This document shows, piece by piece, positions 25,801 to 41,200 of a stretch of DNA of 64,000 nucleotides (position 1 is its first letter; each line of letters starts with the position of its first letter). Under the pieces are notes generated by a model. That model had not been told where the DNA came from, searched no databases, and saw only the letters and a list, made by a program, of their open reading frames with translations. Origin of the DNA: Thysanoteuthis rhombus (Eukaryota > Mollusca > Cephalopoda > Oegopsida > Thysanoteuthidae); the NCBI GenBank assembly GCA_963457665.1, contig OY735207.1, positions 54,045,515 through 54,109,514 on the forward strand, given 5' to 3'. The translations under genes and the position numbers were made by a program.

Positions 25801-27047
25801 ACAAAAAACAACTTATTTTTTTTTTTTTAAATTCTCTCCCAAAATAAGTTTTTAGCGAGGGATTTAATTTAAAATCTAAGCATATCATAAATTGGTCCTT
25901 TAGTTTGCGCTTGACTGTGTTAAATCTTATTTTTTGAGAATTCAGATTTTTTTAGAGATCACTGCCCAACAAAAGGCAACAGAAGTAACTCATCCAGTGA
26001 TTACCACTTTTTCCAATGTTTTCATTGATCATCCCCAACAAGGCCATGCTGCAAAAAGACATTGGTCATGTGATAGTTTCTACTGAGTAACTAACCAAAC
26101 CTGTTTTTGAAAAAAATCTTTTAAAAGATGACAAGTTTGCAAACTCCTTTGCTTTATTAAAATCTAAAAAGTGTGTATGCTAGGACCAGGGCTCAGTGGA
26201 TTTGAGATAATAAAAAGATCAAGTGTAAGCTAGCTGCAAACTTATTGAGTTATTATTTTCTTATCTCCTTATAACCTATTTCACAGCCAACACAGTCGAT
26301 TTTTCTTATTTTTTTTACCCATATATATCAATAAAATTAGCTTCTACCTACGATTATCTTTCTGACCCACTGCCTTGGTTCCCCCTACATACTGATGGGA
26401 CAGTTTTCAGCTACTTTCTTAGAGAATTATTTTCTATTTTGAAGAAAAAAGCTGAACTTGAATCACCAAACTCAACCCCACAAAATGAAGTCAAGCCCCA
26501 ATAGCTGTGTGTGTGTAGGCATGCTTTGGTTTTATATTATTACTAGAGTGTTGCCCCTTGTTTAAATGTTGGGAATACACTTTTGCTATCAAGGGTAATA
26601 TCAGGTTCTGTCATTTTTGGTCAGCCATATTTCAGCTGTCCCATGAGACATTTCTAATTACTGAGTTTTCATTCTTCTATCAGACGACATCAATCATTGC
26701 ATAATTGAAGTTCACTTGGGATGACAAAAATCGGTATTAAAAACAGATTAAAATCTGCTTTAAGTATGCAGAAGTGATTTTCAATATCTAACCACTAACT
26801 TTAAGCTATTTTCCAGAAATAAAAACCAAACTTAAAAACTTCAAAGGAAATTTTTGAATTATTGCAATATGTTTGAAAATTTTCAGAAAAAAGTCCATGA
26901 TCATTGCTATGATTTGTAATATTTTTGGTAAGCAATACATTAATTATATCATTTTATACAGAGATATTTTGAGGCTACGTATATAAAATATGAAAAGTTC
27001 ATTTAGTTAACACTCTTGAATAAGGAACAAAACTAAGTAACAAATGC

Positions 27048-27099
<52 letters not shown>

Positions 27100-27369
27100 T
27101 TTATATCCAGCTCTCATCTTGTTCATTCACTGTCTATATCTACTCATTATGTTTCTCAATACAGATGATTATATCATTAAGAAATGGATATATAATCCGA
27201 CAGAATAATTGTAAATGTGCTATTTTTATTTGAAACAATATTTGAACTGACACTCTGTTTTTATACGGTGAATATGCCAGTTGACCAGGACAGCATAAAT
27301 AAAACAAACAAGTAAAGAAAAGGGCTGCTGTAGGAATCAAACCTGCATCCACACACACGCACACATATG

Positions 27370-27420
<51 letters not shown>

Positions 27421-30198
27421 TATATATATATATATGTAGATATCCATGCATAAAGATAACTGTGCTTTTACTCCAACATTCAAGATAGCAAGCATTCATG
27501 TTCTTAAATAAGTACAATCCAGAGGAAGTTCAAAGCCATTTTTTAAAGTATATCACTGAAAAATAACAGGTACATGTATGCGTGTTTCAAGATCTGAATG
27601 AAAATATGTAAGTTCTTTATTAAGAAAGTTATTTCATTAAGAACGTATAGTGAGAGTTTGTTGAAAAAATTGCTATATTTCTTCACGTCAAAGACGTTAT
27701 CTTTTCCTGCAATAAGTCTCAAAAATTTACCTTGCATCCTACAGTTCAGGGGTGACTTCTATAGGTCTATCCTAACCCAGATAGAAGGTAACCTATGCTA
27801 GACAGTAATCTAAACTCCTGTATATGACCTCTAAATAAAGTGTATAAACTACATTTGGTATAAAAGAGTACATTAACTCTTAAAATCATGGATTCCTGAA
27901 TACCGTTTGAAATCGACAGTGGAACTCTTCTATAGATAGATGAAAAAATAATACTTTTTTTATAAATGGGAAAAGAAGTTTTTTTTAGATTATCTAAAGT
28001 TCAAAGGGAAGTAACTTGTATCAAAGGTTATTTCCCTTTATTATGGAATACTTGATGTTTTTGTAGGAATTTAAGACTAGAAAAAAGGATCATAAATAAT
28101 CTACAAGCCATCCACAGAACATCTTTGTAGGTAAAAGTGCCGACACCTTAATTAGGAACCGTCAACCAAAACTGTCAGCATTGGTTTCTCCAGTTTTTAA
28201 GTGATTCTGACTGGCTGGCTATGTATGTATGTATCAAGCATTAAGGTTGCACCCTACAGAAATGGAAATTAAAACATTTACTCCTAGAGAGAACTTTTTT
28301 GTTTTTTTTTAAATACCCCCCCCCAAAAAAAAAATTCACTCATGGCTACTATAATACCACATATGATATGCTCTCCAGCATAGTTTATTACACAATCTTT
28401 AAATGGTCCAAGTAAGTTTGCCATGAGAAGATGAAAGGTTCATCGGTTGAAGTCACAGCACAGCAACAAGTTAGTTGGCCATGTGGTGTCAAATATATTT
28501 TACTTTAAAACCTTTCCCTGGGCAATTCCCCGCAAGGCGGGAATTTGAGTAGTTAAGGCTATTAGATTATTAGTTGTTGTGAACATTCTTGTCTTGAAGG
28601 GAATGTGTGATGCAAGATGGAGTATAATTATGTAACCAGTGTTGTTTATTGAAATTTCTCAAAATTTAGGTACAGTGTTAGCTTTTTGTCACCTGTTTAA
28701 TTGGTTTTATCTACTTGAATAGAATTTTTGGTTTTCATAAAAGAAGTAGCTCAACCAAAAATTGACCATTGAGGAATCGGTTGGATAAATCAGACTTTTA
28801 TTATTGGATAGAAATCGATGGAAATAAGATCATCATGAAAGAAAGGATTGAATGCAGGTTCCACATTTCTTTTGTGAAAGGAGAAATCATACATGAATTT
28901 TGCACACATATACAGCCTATATGGGACCTACTGCAACTGTTCCATGCATTGGGTAAAATCAAAAATTCCAAAGAGAAGTGGTTCAACAAAAATCAACCAT
29001 CGTAAAATAATATTATAGATTCATACATATTTTTTCCTCTTCGTGCACAAATTTAAACCTAACAAAACCTATATCTCTGTAGAAATTGGCTGCCATTTTT
29101 TGTTGAAAAATATGGTTATCAACTTACAAATGAACACCTAATGATTTCAAATAACACTGTGTAATACTATTTTTGTTTCTGGGTCGTGAATGTTATTTTT
29201 TGATTACTTTTATGTCAAAAGTATAGAAAATGGCTGCTCAACTAAAAATAAGCATATTTCAAATTATCACAGTCCTAGTTGCAAAAGCAAAGAGTGAACA
29301 GAATAAATGGTATTCTCACTACTTTTTAGACATAATCAATCAGAAAGTAACACTTATAACTAAGGAACAAAATATGAGTAAAAAAGAAGTTGCCCTGTAT
29401 TATTTGTCAATAATTCCAAATTCAGAGGAGGCCGTTCATTATAATCAAGGATAATGTCATCAAATGGTTATTTTATCAAAGTCAGTTGGTCACAAACACT
29501 TTATTTAAAATGAATCAAAAATTCATAATGAATTTTATATTAAATTTCTATAATCTAATTTTTTTTTATAACAATGAATTTAATAATATATCAATGAATG
29601 TAAATTGTTTCAATCTCTTTGCATAATAAGTCACTTACAATTATCTGAATCATCACAAAGAGGTTATAATAGGCAACCACTCCTACATATCCTATGCTTA
29701 ATGTTATCAACCAGTTATTGTAATAGAAAAGACCATGTTCCAAATGAATCACAAAAGCAACTTCCTCTGTATATTCAAAATAAATTTTGAAATGAATTTT
29801 CATTATTCCATGAACAGGCTCCCTAGCCATAGAGCATTGGTTAGAAAGCCTATCTACCAGACATTTATTGTCTTGTGCCAGACTTGACTAAGCATACAAA
29901 AATATCATCAAAGGATCTAAAGAGCTGGTTAGTTAGTTAAAAAAAAAGGAGTGGTCACTGAATAAGTTATTTTTCTCACATCTTATTAAAAAAAAAGTTT
30001 GAATGAAAAGAACAAGCCTCAATGCTGCTGGGCCTATCCAGCATAAACTTACATTGCAAATTGACCCTCCAACTAAAAACCTATTCAGGGAGGAATTTTC
30101 ACAAAGCAAAAACATTTTTTTAGACATAATGAGGAGTAAATGTGAAAATTTTCAGCCCTATAGCTCCATTGAAGAGGCAAATACGATACATACATTAC

Positions 30199-30234
<36 letters not shown>

Positions 30235-33200
30235 GCTGACCATGTGGATAATTTTTAATGACTTTATGTAGAATGAGTTACTTCCCTTGGACTGAAAGAG
30301 ATACCCAAGTGATGATCAAGGGAGATAACTTTGTCCTTACCTGAAAACCGAATGATGATCTTCGCTCTTTTTTCACTCAGGCCCAAAGGTTTGATTAGAT
30401 TAGACATGTCTCGCCAATCGGCTTTTCGGGCAATTTCTGGCGTCGGATAAAGATCGAGAAATTCCCACAGCAAAGGAATCGCGCATTTACCTTCAAATAA
30501 ATACAATAGATAGATAAATGAATAAGTAATTGTCAATAATTTGGAGAAAATCATTAAAATTTTTAAGGACAATGTTTTTCGGATAATAGCATTAATTCTT
30601 TTGTCAAACAAACTCCAGTTCAAGTTGGAGTTGACTTTTTTCCCGGTAACAAGAACAACAAGGACAATCCTCATCAAATTTATGCGAGAAAACACTTCAG
30701 TTTTTGTTTATCAAGTAACATTAAATCAATCCTAGATATAAAATTAACATTTCTCCACCTTGTTGAAATCTCAACAATGTGATCGCAAAGGGACGCTCTT
30801 ACCAACTGAGCTAACGTTTTACACACCTACAAATCTACACATTATATACGCAATACAAAAGTTGCAGTAATAATCTTCAGTCTGAAATAGAAACTGGAGT
30901 GGAGATTGATCCTATAGTAGTCAGGCTTGTTAATCAATTTCCTTGTTCCCAAGGGTGCAGTATTAATTATTTTTCGGTGCCATAGCCGACAAAACACTTG
31001 CCCTTTCCTACAATGTTTTGTTCATATATTTTGGCTTTTGTTTTTTTTTGAGGTGTAAGAGCAACACTCTACGGGACTCCAGCAGCACTGCACCCCTTAT
31101 TGTTCCCACAATATTCAGGCCATTGAGAATTATTTAACAAACTGTAATGCATATGTTGCAGAAAAATAGAATAGCTTATTTTACAATTTTCGCGGTTGAA
31201 GTTTGATTTTAGTTTTTCAGCATTTTTGCTTCGCACAACTAGAAAAAGGGACCCTCTCTTTCTTCAGGGATATCACACCTGAAGAAGACTGTGGATCAGC
31301 TGTTGTGGGAACGACAATATTAACAAGAAGAATGAGTTCAATGGCCCGAAAAATCTTTGAAACAAAATAGTGGGATTAATTCATTCCCAAATTTTCCATA
31401 CTGTTCAAGGTCTTATGTTTTTTTCCAGCTCATAATTAGTTACATTAATTTGTACAACAATACCTTGATTGTATTTCACTAATCAAAACTGCACAATTCA
31501 AGGTAATCCCATACTTAATGCCAATAAATGGATCGTAAACAAACATGTTTATAATTTGACTCATGAAAAATTTAAGGGAATTGAATGCTTGACAAAATAT
31601 TATTTTATGAGAGAAAGAAAAAAGTAAATTTTAGATGTTTACCAAAAATAGTTTGAATTTTACTTTTATATCAAATGATATAAATCACAAAAATTATCAT
31701 TATCAAGATGCAAGTTTTTTTTGGAGAGGAAGGGTTATTCAAATATGCTGAATTAGAGAGATAATGTTGAAAAAAATTACATCTTTATAAAGAACAGCAC
31801 AAAATTTATAGCTACAAAAATGATTAATAAAAACAGGTCTGGTTAGTCACTCAATATAAACCATCACATGATTGCGTCTTTGATCACTAAAAATGTCCAA
31901 ATAAAAAAACAAAACAAGCATGAACGTAGCTAGACAAAAAATTAAGGGACAAATTAGCATAAACTCACATTGTAAATTGAATCCCCGCCACTAAAATTGG
32001 AAGAGGGCAATAATTGAAAACAAACGTTTTTCTAGAAGTAAATATTAAAATTCTCAGCTCTCCAACACTATTGTACATGCAACACATACATAGTCAGCTA
32101 GAATCACTTAAAGACTTAAGAAACCTATGATGACAGTTTTGGTTGATAGTTTCTAATAGCATTGCTACTAATATCCATTTCTTTCCAACATGTACTTATA
32201 GTAAGAAGCCTAAAGAAAGTGGAAAGTTGCTCAGAATTCGTATGAAGAATTCAAAATAAAAATCATAAAAATTGAATAAAAACATTTTTTATACTTAAAA
32301 AAGACTTGCTATACCTAACCTATAAAGGTGGTTTCCAGCTAGTGAGTGTGTTTATGCATATTGAATGGAAAGTAAGGGTTCAGTTCATTATTATAGTTAC
32401 ATTGTGAATAGAATCTCCTCTAAAATCCTTTAAAAAATCTTTTTACTTTATAGTATTCCTCTAATTCTATTGAGTATGCATACTAAATTTGGTTGGGCTG
32501 AGTCAATGTTCAAGGGGACACATTGACAAACAGAGACAGTTGTTTTATATAAAAAAAGAAAAGATGAATTCAATTTTTTCTGCTATACTCAAAAAAAAAA
32601 AATTAATATGAGTTATATATTCTCTCAATCAGAAGATGTCTACTTTGGGCAATTGTTATTTAGCTAGTCACACTGGATTGTACCTGATGCAACAAGTTTG
32701 ATTCTTACTGCAAGCCTCATTATTGTGGCCTTGAGCGAGAACAAGCATAGCTTAGCAAGCATTTCATTTTACTGAAATGTGTGTGAAGGAAAAAAGGTAA
32801 CTTTTTTCCAGGAAAATAATGTCACAGCTCCTGAAAATATAAAATTTACTTCTAAATAACACCCATCACACTATTGTAGAGATTATTTGTTCTATTCCAA
32901 ATGGTGACATCTTAGTGGGTAGTGACTACTGGAAAGGATAGGCCATGTTATTAAAATATTATGAGCATCCATTTTGGATCAGAGATTAGTGAATCCAATC
33001 CTTATTCAGGGTACCCACTAGTGTGGCCTTGTACCACATCAAGATAAGCTTGGCAATATATCTATATATGTAGGCATTTGAATGATCTTTGAGATGAATC
33101 TCATCAGTAATATTTCAATCAACGTAACTCGGTTTTAACAGGAGATAAAGAAAATCTGAATAAAACCAAGATGGCTACTCATGTATTTTTTTCTCTGAAT

Positions 33201-33966
33201 ACCTATTCCTAGACAATAGAGTTATTTCTTTGCTGAACATACCTGCAGTTCTGTTAAGGAATATTGTGGCCACAAGCAGTTTCCATGGGTCATGGAAAAG
33301 ACTTTCTTGCACCAAACAATAAGGAGATTTAGGTGGAGTCCATTTTGCTTTCCCACCAAGCTGAAGTTGTGGGACGGTTGACCTGGATTGCGTTTTAAAA
33401 TATCTACTGGATGAAAATTTATTCTTCACTTCCAAACATTTGGTCTTGGATCCTATAAAATGAGAAGAATTGAAATAAAAATGACAGGTTGAGATAAAAA
33501 AAGATGAACTTGCATTTAAAAAAAAAAAAATTTTCATAATTTGAAAAATTACTACAGGCTACAATATGGGAGTTACAAGCAAGCCACAATAAAAAAATAT
33601 AGCCATTTTTTTTAGGTAGATGTAGCTATTTTGGGGCTACATTTGACTATTTTTTGGCTAGATCAATATTTTGGGGTTCAACATCCATCCACGTTATAGT
33701 GCAAACCACATTAAAAGGGAGGTGTGTATAAAAAATATCTAGTTATTATCAAAACCTACTCAATTTCATTTCTAATAAATGAATTAACTTACTGATGAGT
33801 TTTTAAATATTCAAGATTTCAGAATGTGCACCTCACCATAGAGCAGTGATTAGCAAGTTTGTTGCCCTTACCATTCTTAGTACGATGAGCTATATCTTCA
33901 TTGGGCACATCACACTTATGGCCATGTGCCAGACTAGTTTAAACTTGGTCGATACCTGATATATGC

Positions 33967-33997
<31 letters not shown>

Positions 33998-35859
33998 GGT
34001 AGATGGATAGATAGGAAATATCAGTAAATGGACTATTTATACCAAAGAGAATATGATAATTAAAAAGACATTTTTGTAGAAACTTATTTTTGCTTCGCAC
34101 TAATTTTACTCGTTAACAAATCAAGTGGCCTTAGATCATGTAAATAAATAAAGAAATGAGCATCTTACAAGGATTAAACCAGAGCCTACCTTTGAAACAG
34201 CCTATTATGCAGTTTCTGCACTTACCAACTGAGCTAATGACTTTCTTCAGGAAAAGCAGGAATCCAATAACGCACTTTTATTACTCATTCATTTATTTAT
34301 GAATATTTTGAATTGTTGGCACGATTATTCTATATATGTTGTTTCCTATGTCGTCAGTATGAAATATCAGAAAATGGATGATAAATTAATGCATAACACT
34401 GCTTCCATATATATTCATATATATCATAAATCTATACATAAGAAAAAAGTAAAAGACCTAAGAGGTCCAAAATCATATCTAGCTGACCATTGAAGTCAAA
34501 TGGCATATGTGGAAAAGACAAAAAAAAAAAACAAAAAAAAAAACACTTGAAAATATTTTTAGCCTACAGCCTACTCAAGGCTTTCCGAATCCACCCTGGG
34601 CCCATAATGGTCCGGGGACCTGAGGCCTGTGCCTCAAGATTAATATAGCACTCAAGCAATTATTATATACATCTATCTATGTTATGATAAGCAACATGAT
34701 CATCCGTCTGGGGTGGGAATTGAGGAAATGTTCCATGAATGGAATTGCCACATGAAGACTGAAGTGGGCGGGGAGGAACAGAAGTAGGGTAGGGTATTCA
34801 GAAGCGTGAAGGGTGGAACAAAGATATTTGCTAAAAGGAAATGGCTGAATTTAGCTTCGGTCAAGAGCTGGGGTGGCTGCTTCACGTGACTCCACAATGA
34901 ATTCTTTTTCAGATATTACAGTGCATAGATCTCCACTGTATTATATTATCAACAGTACTTTTTTCCCCATAAATTATTTAAACTCAGATCATTACCTTTG
35001 TTGTTTCAATTACTGTTTTGATCAGTAAACTCTCCAACCTTCCTACGGTAACACTTGGGATAATCTTGAACCCCAAACCGATCTCTATCTCTTCACTTGG
35101 TCAAGTGACCAAGATACATTTTGCACTTTTTAAAAATTTTAATCATACAAGATGTGGCTACTGAATACCCGAGATAAGGATTATGTCAGTTAAACCACGG
35201 TGCACATGCATGAATCACAATTGACCAATGAGCAAGCATTAAACAACCCCTGAAAGTTTCAATCTGCTCGAAAATTGAGCAACACATTGATTTGTACCGA
35301 TTGTACTACTCAAACACACAAAAGATTTGGTAGCTGTTTCACTCGATTTCAAGAATTTCAAATTAACGCTTTGCAAACATTTTTGAGACATATCAGAGGC
35401 TCGTTTTTACGTCTTTAAAATGACGTTTAAAGTATGAGTTGGTGTACATAAGTGCCCAATAAACTACTTTAAAAAACTTTATACTTTCAAAGCTAGCTTG
35501 AACATTCTGCGTTACGATCCTAGAGTGTTCAAACTTCAAAATAAAAACAATAACAAAGACTAAGCATCATAACTCTGAAAACAATAAAAATAAGTAGTAA
35601 TATATATATATATATAGCAGAATGTGGATTCGCTACACAAACTAGCTCATGTTTCTGCCCTGTTCAGGCCTCTTGAGCGAATCCACATTCTACTATTTAT
35701 TTATTTCCAACTCTACTCTAAAACAACTTAACTTCAAGAGTAAAAAGTTGTATGTATCGTACACTCTATGAAATAAATCCATAACATTTCAGAAGTGGCT
35801 TTATATTATTGATGTATTATTGTATGTTATACTGCTTGCCTGATTTGTACCACATATAC

Positions 35860-35914
<55 letters not shown>

Positions 35915-38137
35915 ACATAAATTCATTGAAAGATGATACTAGAACAGCCCCAAAGAGTTTTTGTCATTAACTCCATCAAACTTTATTAATCACCACTACC
36001 CACAGCAAACCAGTTCAAACACTGTTGCAGCTTTTAGGTTATTCATGTGTTCAGACATTTATATGTATCTGAACTTCATTGAACCATTTATAGCAGAAAC
36101 TTGAAATTGATAATGGACACAGTAAGAGCTTTTTTATGTTTCTTAAAAGTTCCCAAAATATATTTTTATTGGAGGGGGCAGGGCATCAAATTAGTTTGTT
36201 CTTAATTGACCCCTTTGTTCGTGTCTGGTAGCATTCATGCTAGTTTGTTCCCCACCCCTCAAATATTCCAACTTTTTTCCGCTTTCTGTAATGCATGTAA
36301 CTGTTTTTTGTTAATAGATTTATACAATAATTCATGATTTTTATTTACCGTCCTACTTTGGATAGTATGTCGGTAGTTTTTCCTAAATCGAAAGACTTTT
36401 TACATTCATATCAATGATAGACCTATAAACTGGAATATAATATCTAACCAACACCCTTAGTGAAATTCATAGTTCAGAGGGAGTGTCATAAATCCAACAG
36501 ACTGTGTGGGTGGTAGTGATTCATAAATTTCCTTTGGAATGCTAGACTCATTTGTATTCAATGAACCAAGTAATATTATTTCATAAGAACTTTGGTAGAT
36601 TCTTATTTCCCATGTGTAAAATGGAGACAATCCTTAGTTCATTTTAAAGCTAACAGGAATTACCTCCCCCTTAGAAGAAGAACAGATTGTTTATGTAGTA
36701 AATGAAGCAAATCTTAATTGTTTTCAACAGAGTTGGTAAGAGGGTGAAATGTTAAGTTTGTACGGAAAGTTTAAAGTTTCTTTTCATCATACTTGAGTGC
36801 CATCCAAAGGAATAACAATATGATTTATGCATTAATTAGTTTTTCTGATACGAGAGATTATTTTCAAGCTATCAGGAGTTATCTCCACTTGATGCACTGA
36901 AACTAGGAATCTACTGATTATTTCATGCCAACTTCAAATAATTTTAGAACAATGTTGATGCTGAAGTATTCCAAACAGAATGGAGACAATGAAGTTAAGG
37001 AGAACCAGCTTGCCATTTTTAAGGAATGATAGTATGCAAGCTCAAACAAAAGAAAATAAACCCATCAGCTACAGAAGGTTGCACTCAGTTAATGAAATAA
37101 ATGTCCCTCTTGCAAGATAAAAGCCGACTCTTAGATAGAACTGAGGTGCTTTCAATCACAAAATTGATAATTCACTAGACTTCGTAGTACTGCAGTGACC
37201 GAAATTTCCATCTTCTGCAGATGATGGATTAATATTTATATAACTCACCAATTGAGATGACTAGAAACCAATGTTAATTTAGGTCACATGATATATTTTC
37301 TCAAACATACAGTTCAAATATTTAGTTGCCTGGATAGAGCAAAGGTTCTCAACCAGGAAAGAATCCGGCGGGGGGGGGGGACTTTGAGAGAACAAGTTAC
37401 TTCGATTTAAAATTTTTTTTCCAACTGTTTTTAAGCTCTTTTTCAGTAGGGGAAGAAAAAAAAAAAAGGTAGATCTCAATTGAAGAAAAATTCCTGTATC
37501 CACTCCGAAGAAGTCTTATCACTTTCGTAAAATTTCGTTGAAAACTTGAGGGTATTGTATGGATAAACATGTGTGAATACTTATACCTCTTCCAACTTCG
37601 TTGGCAGAGGTAAAATATCACAATTTAATTATTAGATTAATACTAAATTATAATCATTTAAATAGCTTAACCCTTAAATCCATTCCATAGAGTTCAAAAA
37701 GAAACTCAGATTAAAGTTACTTCCTTGCACTTCATCTTTCTGATACAATTCACAAGAATTCCATTAATTAAAGCCGTTAAAATGGTCCATGAAATTAAGA
37801 GTAAAATTCAAGTTTGAATCTGGAGATGCCAAAATTTGACACTAGTTCATCAGTTTTCACTACAAAACAGTATGTGGTCTTTTTCTCCTCAGTCAGCCAG
37901 AGGCAAGACAAGAAAAAAAAAAAAAAAAAAAAAAAAAATGGATACTCCAGCAAAACCCTTCAAGTATAAATGGGAGGTACTGTTCTGAAAAATGGATCCC
38001 AAGTGCCCAGGCCATATAATCAACGTCTACTGTACAAGACCATTTTGCACAGTTTGTTTCAATGAGAAACAATTCTCATTCTCAATGGCTCCCAAGATCA
38101 GCAAAATGAACACTTGTACTAGTGCAATAGTTAGCTA

Positions 38138-38213
<76 letters not shown>

Positions 38214-41200
38214 AAAAAGGCCGACTATGTAATAAACTAGACAGCCCTGTGACCCATCAGGTCACACTTTGAAAGAAGATTAATGCAATCAGATATGACC
38301 AGAATAAACAATATTTCACAAATTTGCAAATAAATAAGGGGACTATTCCATAATTAGCATTCAATATTTATCTCCCTCACAAATTGGTCATTGTAATATA
38401 GATGAGGCTTTCACAACAATTTGTACCAGCCCTGGCTAAGAATTTATTTCAGTAATATGAGCTAGCCACCAATAGGTATGTACAAACAGAGACCCCATAG
38501 AATTTGCATATCAACTGGATTTTTTTTTTTTGCACTCTTCAAGTTGGCATATCTTTTTACGAAAGGTATGTCAATTCAACAATTCTGACTACAAATCACC
38601 AGATCATCTACTTGAATAGAATAGGTATAAACAGAATCAGACTTTCAGTATTATATAGATACAGAATATCAATAAAAAATAAAGGCAAAAAGAAGAACAA
38701 AGACAATGTATAAAAAAATATTTCATTTATTCCTTTGTGTGTAGATATATAGGTAGAGAGCAGCTGTAAGCATGCATATAACATTAAACAAGTGAACAAT
38801 TGTGGTTGAAAGAAAAACTGGAATTTGAGAGTTAATAATTTACAAATAAATTTTACATTTGCAACCGATTAAATATTTTTTTCTTTTCAAATCCTTAATA
38901 AAAGAAACTTCCATACTTTCTATAAATGGTTCCACTGTGCAACGCGATTTTTGCTCCTGGGTAGTGAGTGTTATTTCCTAATTACTTACGTGTAAAAAGT
39001 GATAAAAAATAGCTTTTATTCTTTTCAAACTTTGCATTTCTTACTATGTGTTTAGAAAAGTTGCAAAATTGGAAATAAGTAGATTTTAAATTATCACCGT
39101 CCTGGTCACCAAAGGTAAGTTTGAAGGGAATAATTGACACTTTCTATAGTTATTTTTTTTTCAAGACATAATTTAGAAAATAACACTTGTTGCCCACAAT
39201 CAAAAAAAAAAAAAAATAATAATAATAATAATAAAAAAAATTATGTTGCACAGTGTAATTTTTGGCTTTGAGAAGAAGTCAAAAGATGACACCTGGAGTT
39301 GTGAACATAGAAGTTATCCTGATAACCACAAAAGATGTGGAAAAAGGCAGTTATGGTAAAATAGCCACACTAAAGTGATTAACTTCAATTCCAGGTGTCA
39401 GGGCCACTGTGAGAGGGGGAGTGCAGCCAGTGCGTCACACTGGGACCCGGAGGGCCAGAGAGTTAAATTTTCAAGTTGATATGATATCTCAAAGGTCAAC
39501 TATCAGTAATCAACAAGCAAATACAATATGACGAGGTACAAGTTATTGCAGATGTAAACAGGATGGCGAAAGGACAAGGGTGTCTGCAGAGTGTATGGGG
39601 AGGCCGGAATACAGCTTTGCACTGCCTTATAATAATCCTCTTGGAGGCCCTGCCAAGTGCACAGCTAGCAATTCCATTAAGTGATAAAAAGTACTTAATT
39701 TAGTGACAAAAATATAAAAAATTACACACAGAAACTAAAAAAATTTAAAAATATAAAACACTCTGCCTATGTCATATACAAACTAAAAACTGAATGTAAA
39801 TCAATTCATATGTAGCTACGCTGCAGGGGAGGTAACTATAAAAAACATGGATCAACACCCAAATTTGATCAATTTTCTCTTAGCCCATGGAGTCACCCCA
39901 CCACAAAATGTAAATGAAATTCATTGAAAACATTTAGAAATATTGAGTGGAAAAAAAAACAAAAAACAAACAAACATGAGTGACTAGATGGTTAAAACTA
40001 GTTGAAAATTAATGATGGAAATAACTTAATTCTAATAGAATTCGAGTAATAGTATCACAAGAGAAAATTTTATACGTGCAAATATCATTGACAGAGGTAA
40101 ATGAAATTCATTGAGGACTCTTGGAAATATTGTGCAGACAGACAAGTGAATACATATACCTCTTCCGACTATGTTGGCAGAAGTAAATTACACTGGTTGG
40201 GGGGAATGTTTTCAGGAAAAAAGTTTATGCCAATTAAAATATTTTACCTTTTACATTTTTTATAAGCTAAGATTACTGATTTTGAAGTAAAATATTTTGT
40301 TATGACTGATTGTGTAGGACAAACCAAATCTTGTATGATCACTAGAGTTAAGCAACATAGAGCCTGGTCAATACTTAGATGGGTAATCACTTGGGAATAC
40401 CAGGCGCTGTGAGTCTGTGATGATCCCATTATTCTTCCTACGAGGAGACAGCCAAAGGCCCACCCTCTCCAAGCCCCCAAACCCTCTGACTGACCTGGCT
40501 GCGAGAGGTGAAAAAGTGATTGGGGGGGAAAAAAAAAAAAGAAGCTATATACACAAAATTGAAATTTAAATCAAGCAACAAGCTTTAAACTGTATCTTTA
40601 AATATTAAAGCCAAACTGAATAAATATTAAATGTTTTGTCTGAAAAGAATTCCTACCACCAATCTTTCTTTGCATTATGTATACAAAGTGGCCATAAAGA
40701 TCATTTTATAACACCGTTTGAATAAAAAAAATATTAGCTGTCTGAGGATCAAACAAAAAAACAATACAAATTCCAAAGTTCTTTAGGAAAATTGAAATAA
40801 AACAGTTACAAAAAGGAAAAAGAAGAGGGGCCCAGAGGGGGATGGGGCCCACCAAGCTTCATCTGCCCCCAACACACAACATGAGGATGACTTCTGAAAC
40901 CAGACCAAGAGTGAAGGAGAAAGCTGGTTGCCAAGTCAATCATGGCACACCTCTATGGAAGGCCGAACATAGAGATTGATGATGATTAGAGCAAAAATAA
41001 ATAAGGACTTAGTTTTACTGTCAAAGGCGACCACTAACAGATCAACATCAACGTCTAGAAAATACCATATTTACTCAAATACAATACGATCTTCAAAAGA
41101 ACACAACTTTTTCTTTTTGCAGCTAAAAAATTATTTTTTCACACGTCAATATGATTCTATCACAAAATTTTGACCCCCCTTTTATTTCATACATTTCTCG

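Larger units (their letters stand above)
23222..30340 (-). other. MBD4 intron 5
   Basis: About 7.1 kb, GT-AG. It holds 450-bp repeat copies 4-6, family B, C and G copies, the local duplication at 25.1-25.5 kb, a SINE fragment and two short inverted repeats. No additional exon of the glycosylase domain is needed: exons 5 and 6 join without loss. Confidence 0.85.
30491..33242 (-). other. MBD4 intron 4
   Basis: About 2.75 kb, GT-AG. It holds a tRNA-Lys-like SINE head, 450-bp repeat copy 7, one unit of the 250-bp family and two adjacent SINE fragments. Exons 4 and 5 join exactly inside the conserved NRT.GK segment. Confidence 0.85.

Noticed and set aside
29230-29454. 74-codon plus-strand frame beginning [13 protein letters not shown]
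   Set aside because: It coincides with repeat family B, whose other copies do not keep the frame.
30765-34255. Functional tRNA-Lys genes at 30765-30835 and 34165-34255
   Set aside because: The A and B boxes are good, but anticodon and acceptor stems cannot be formed; they are SINE heads or pseudogenes.
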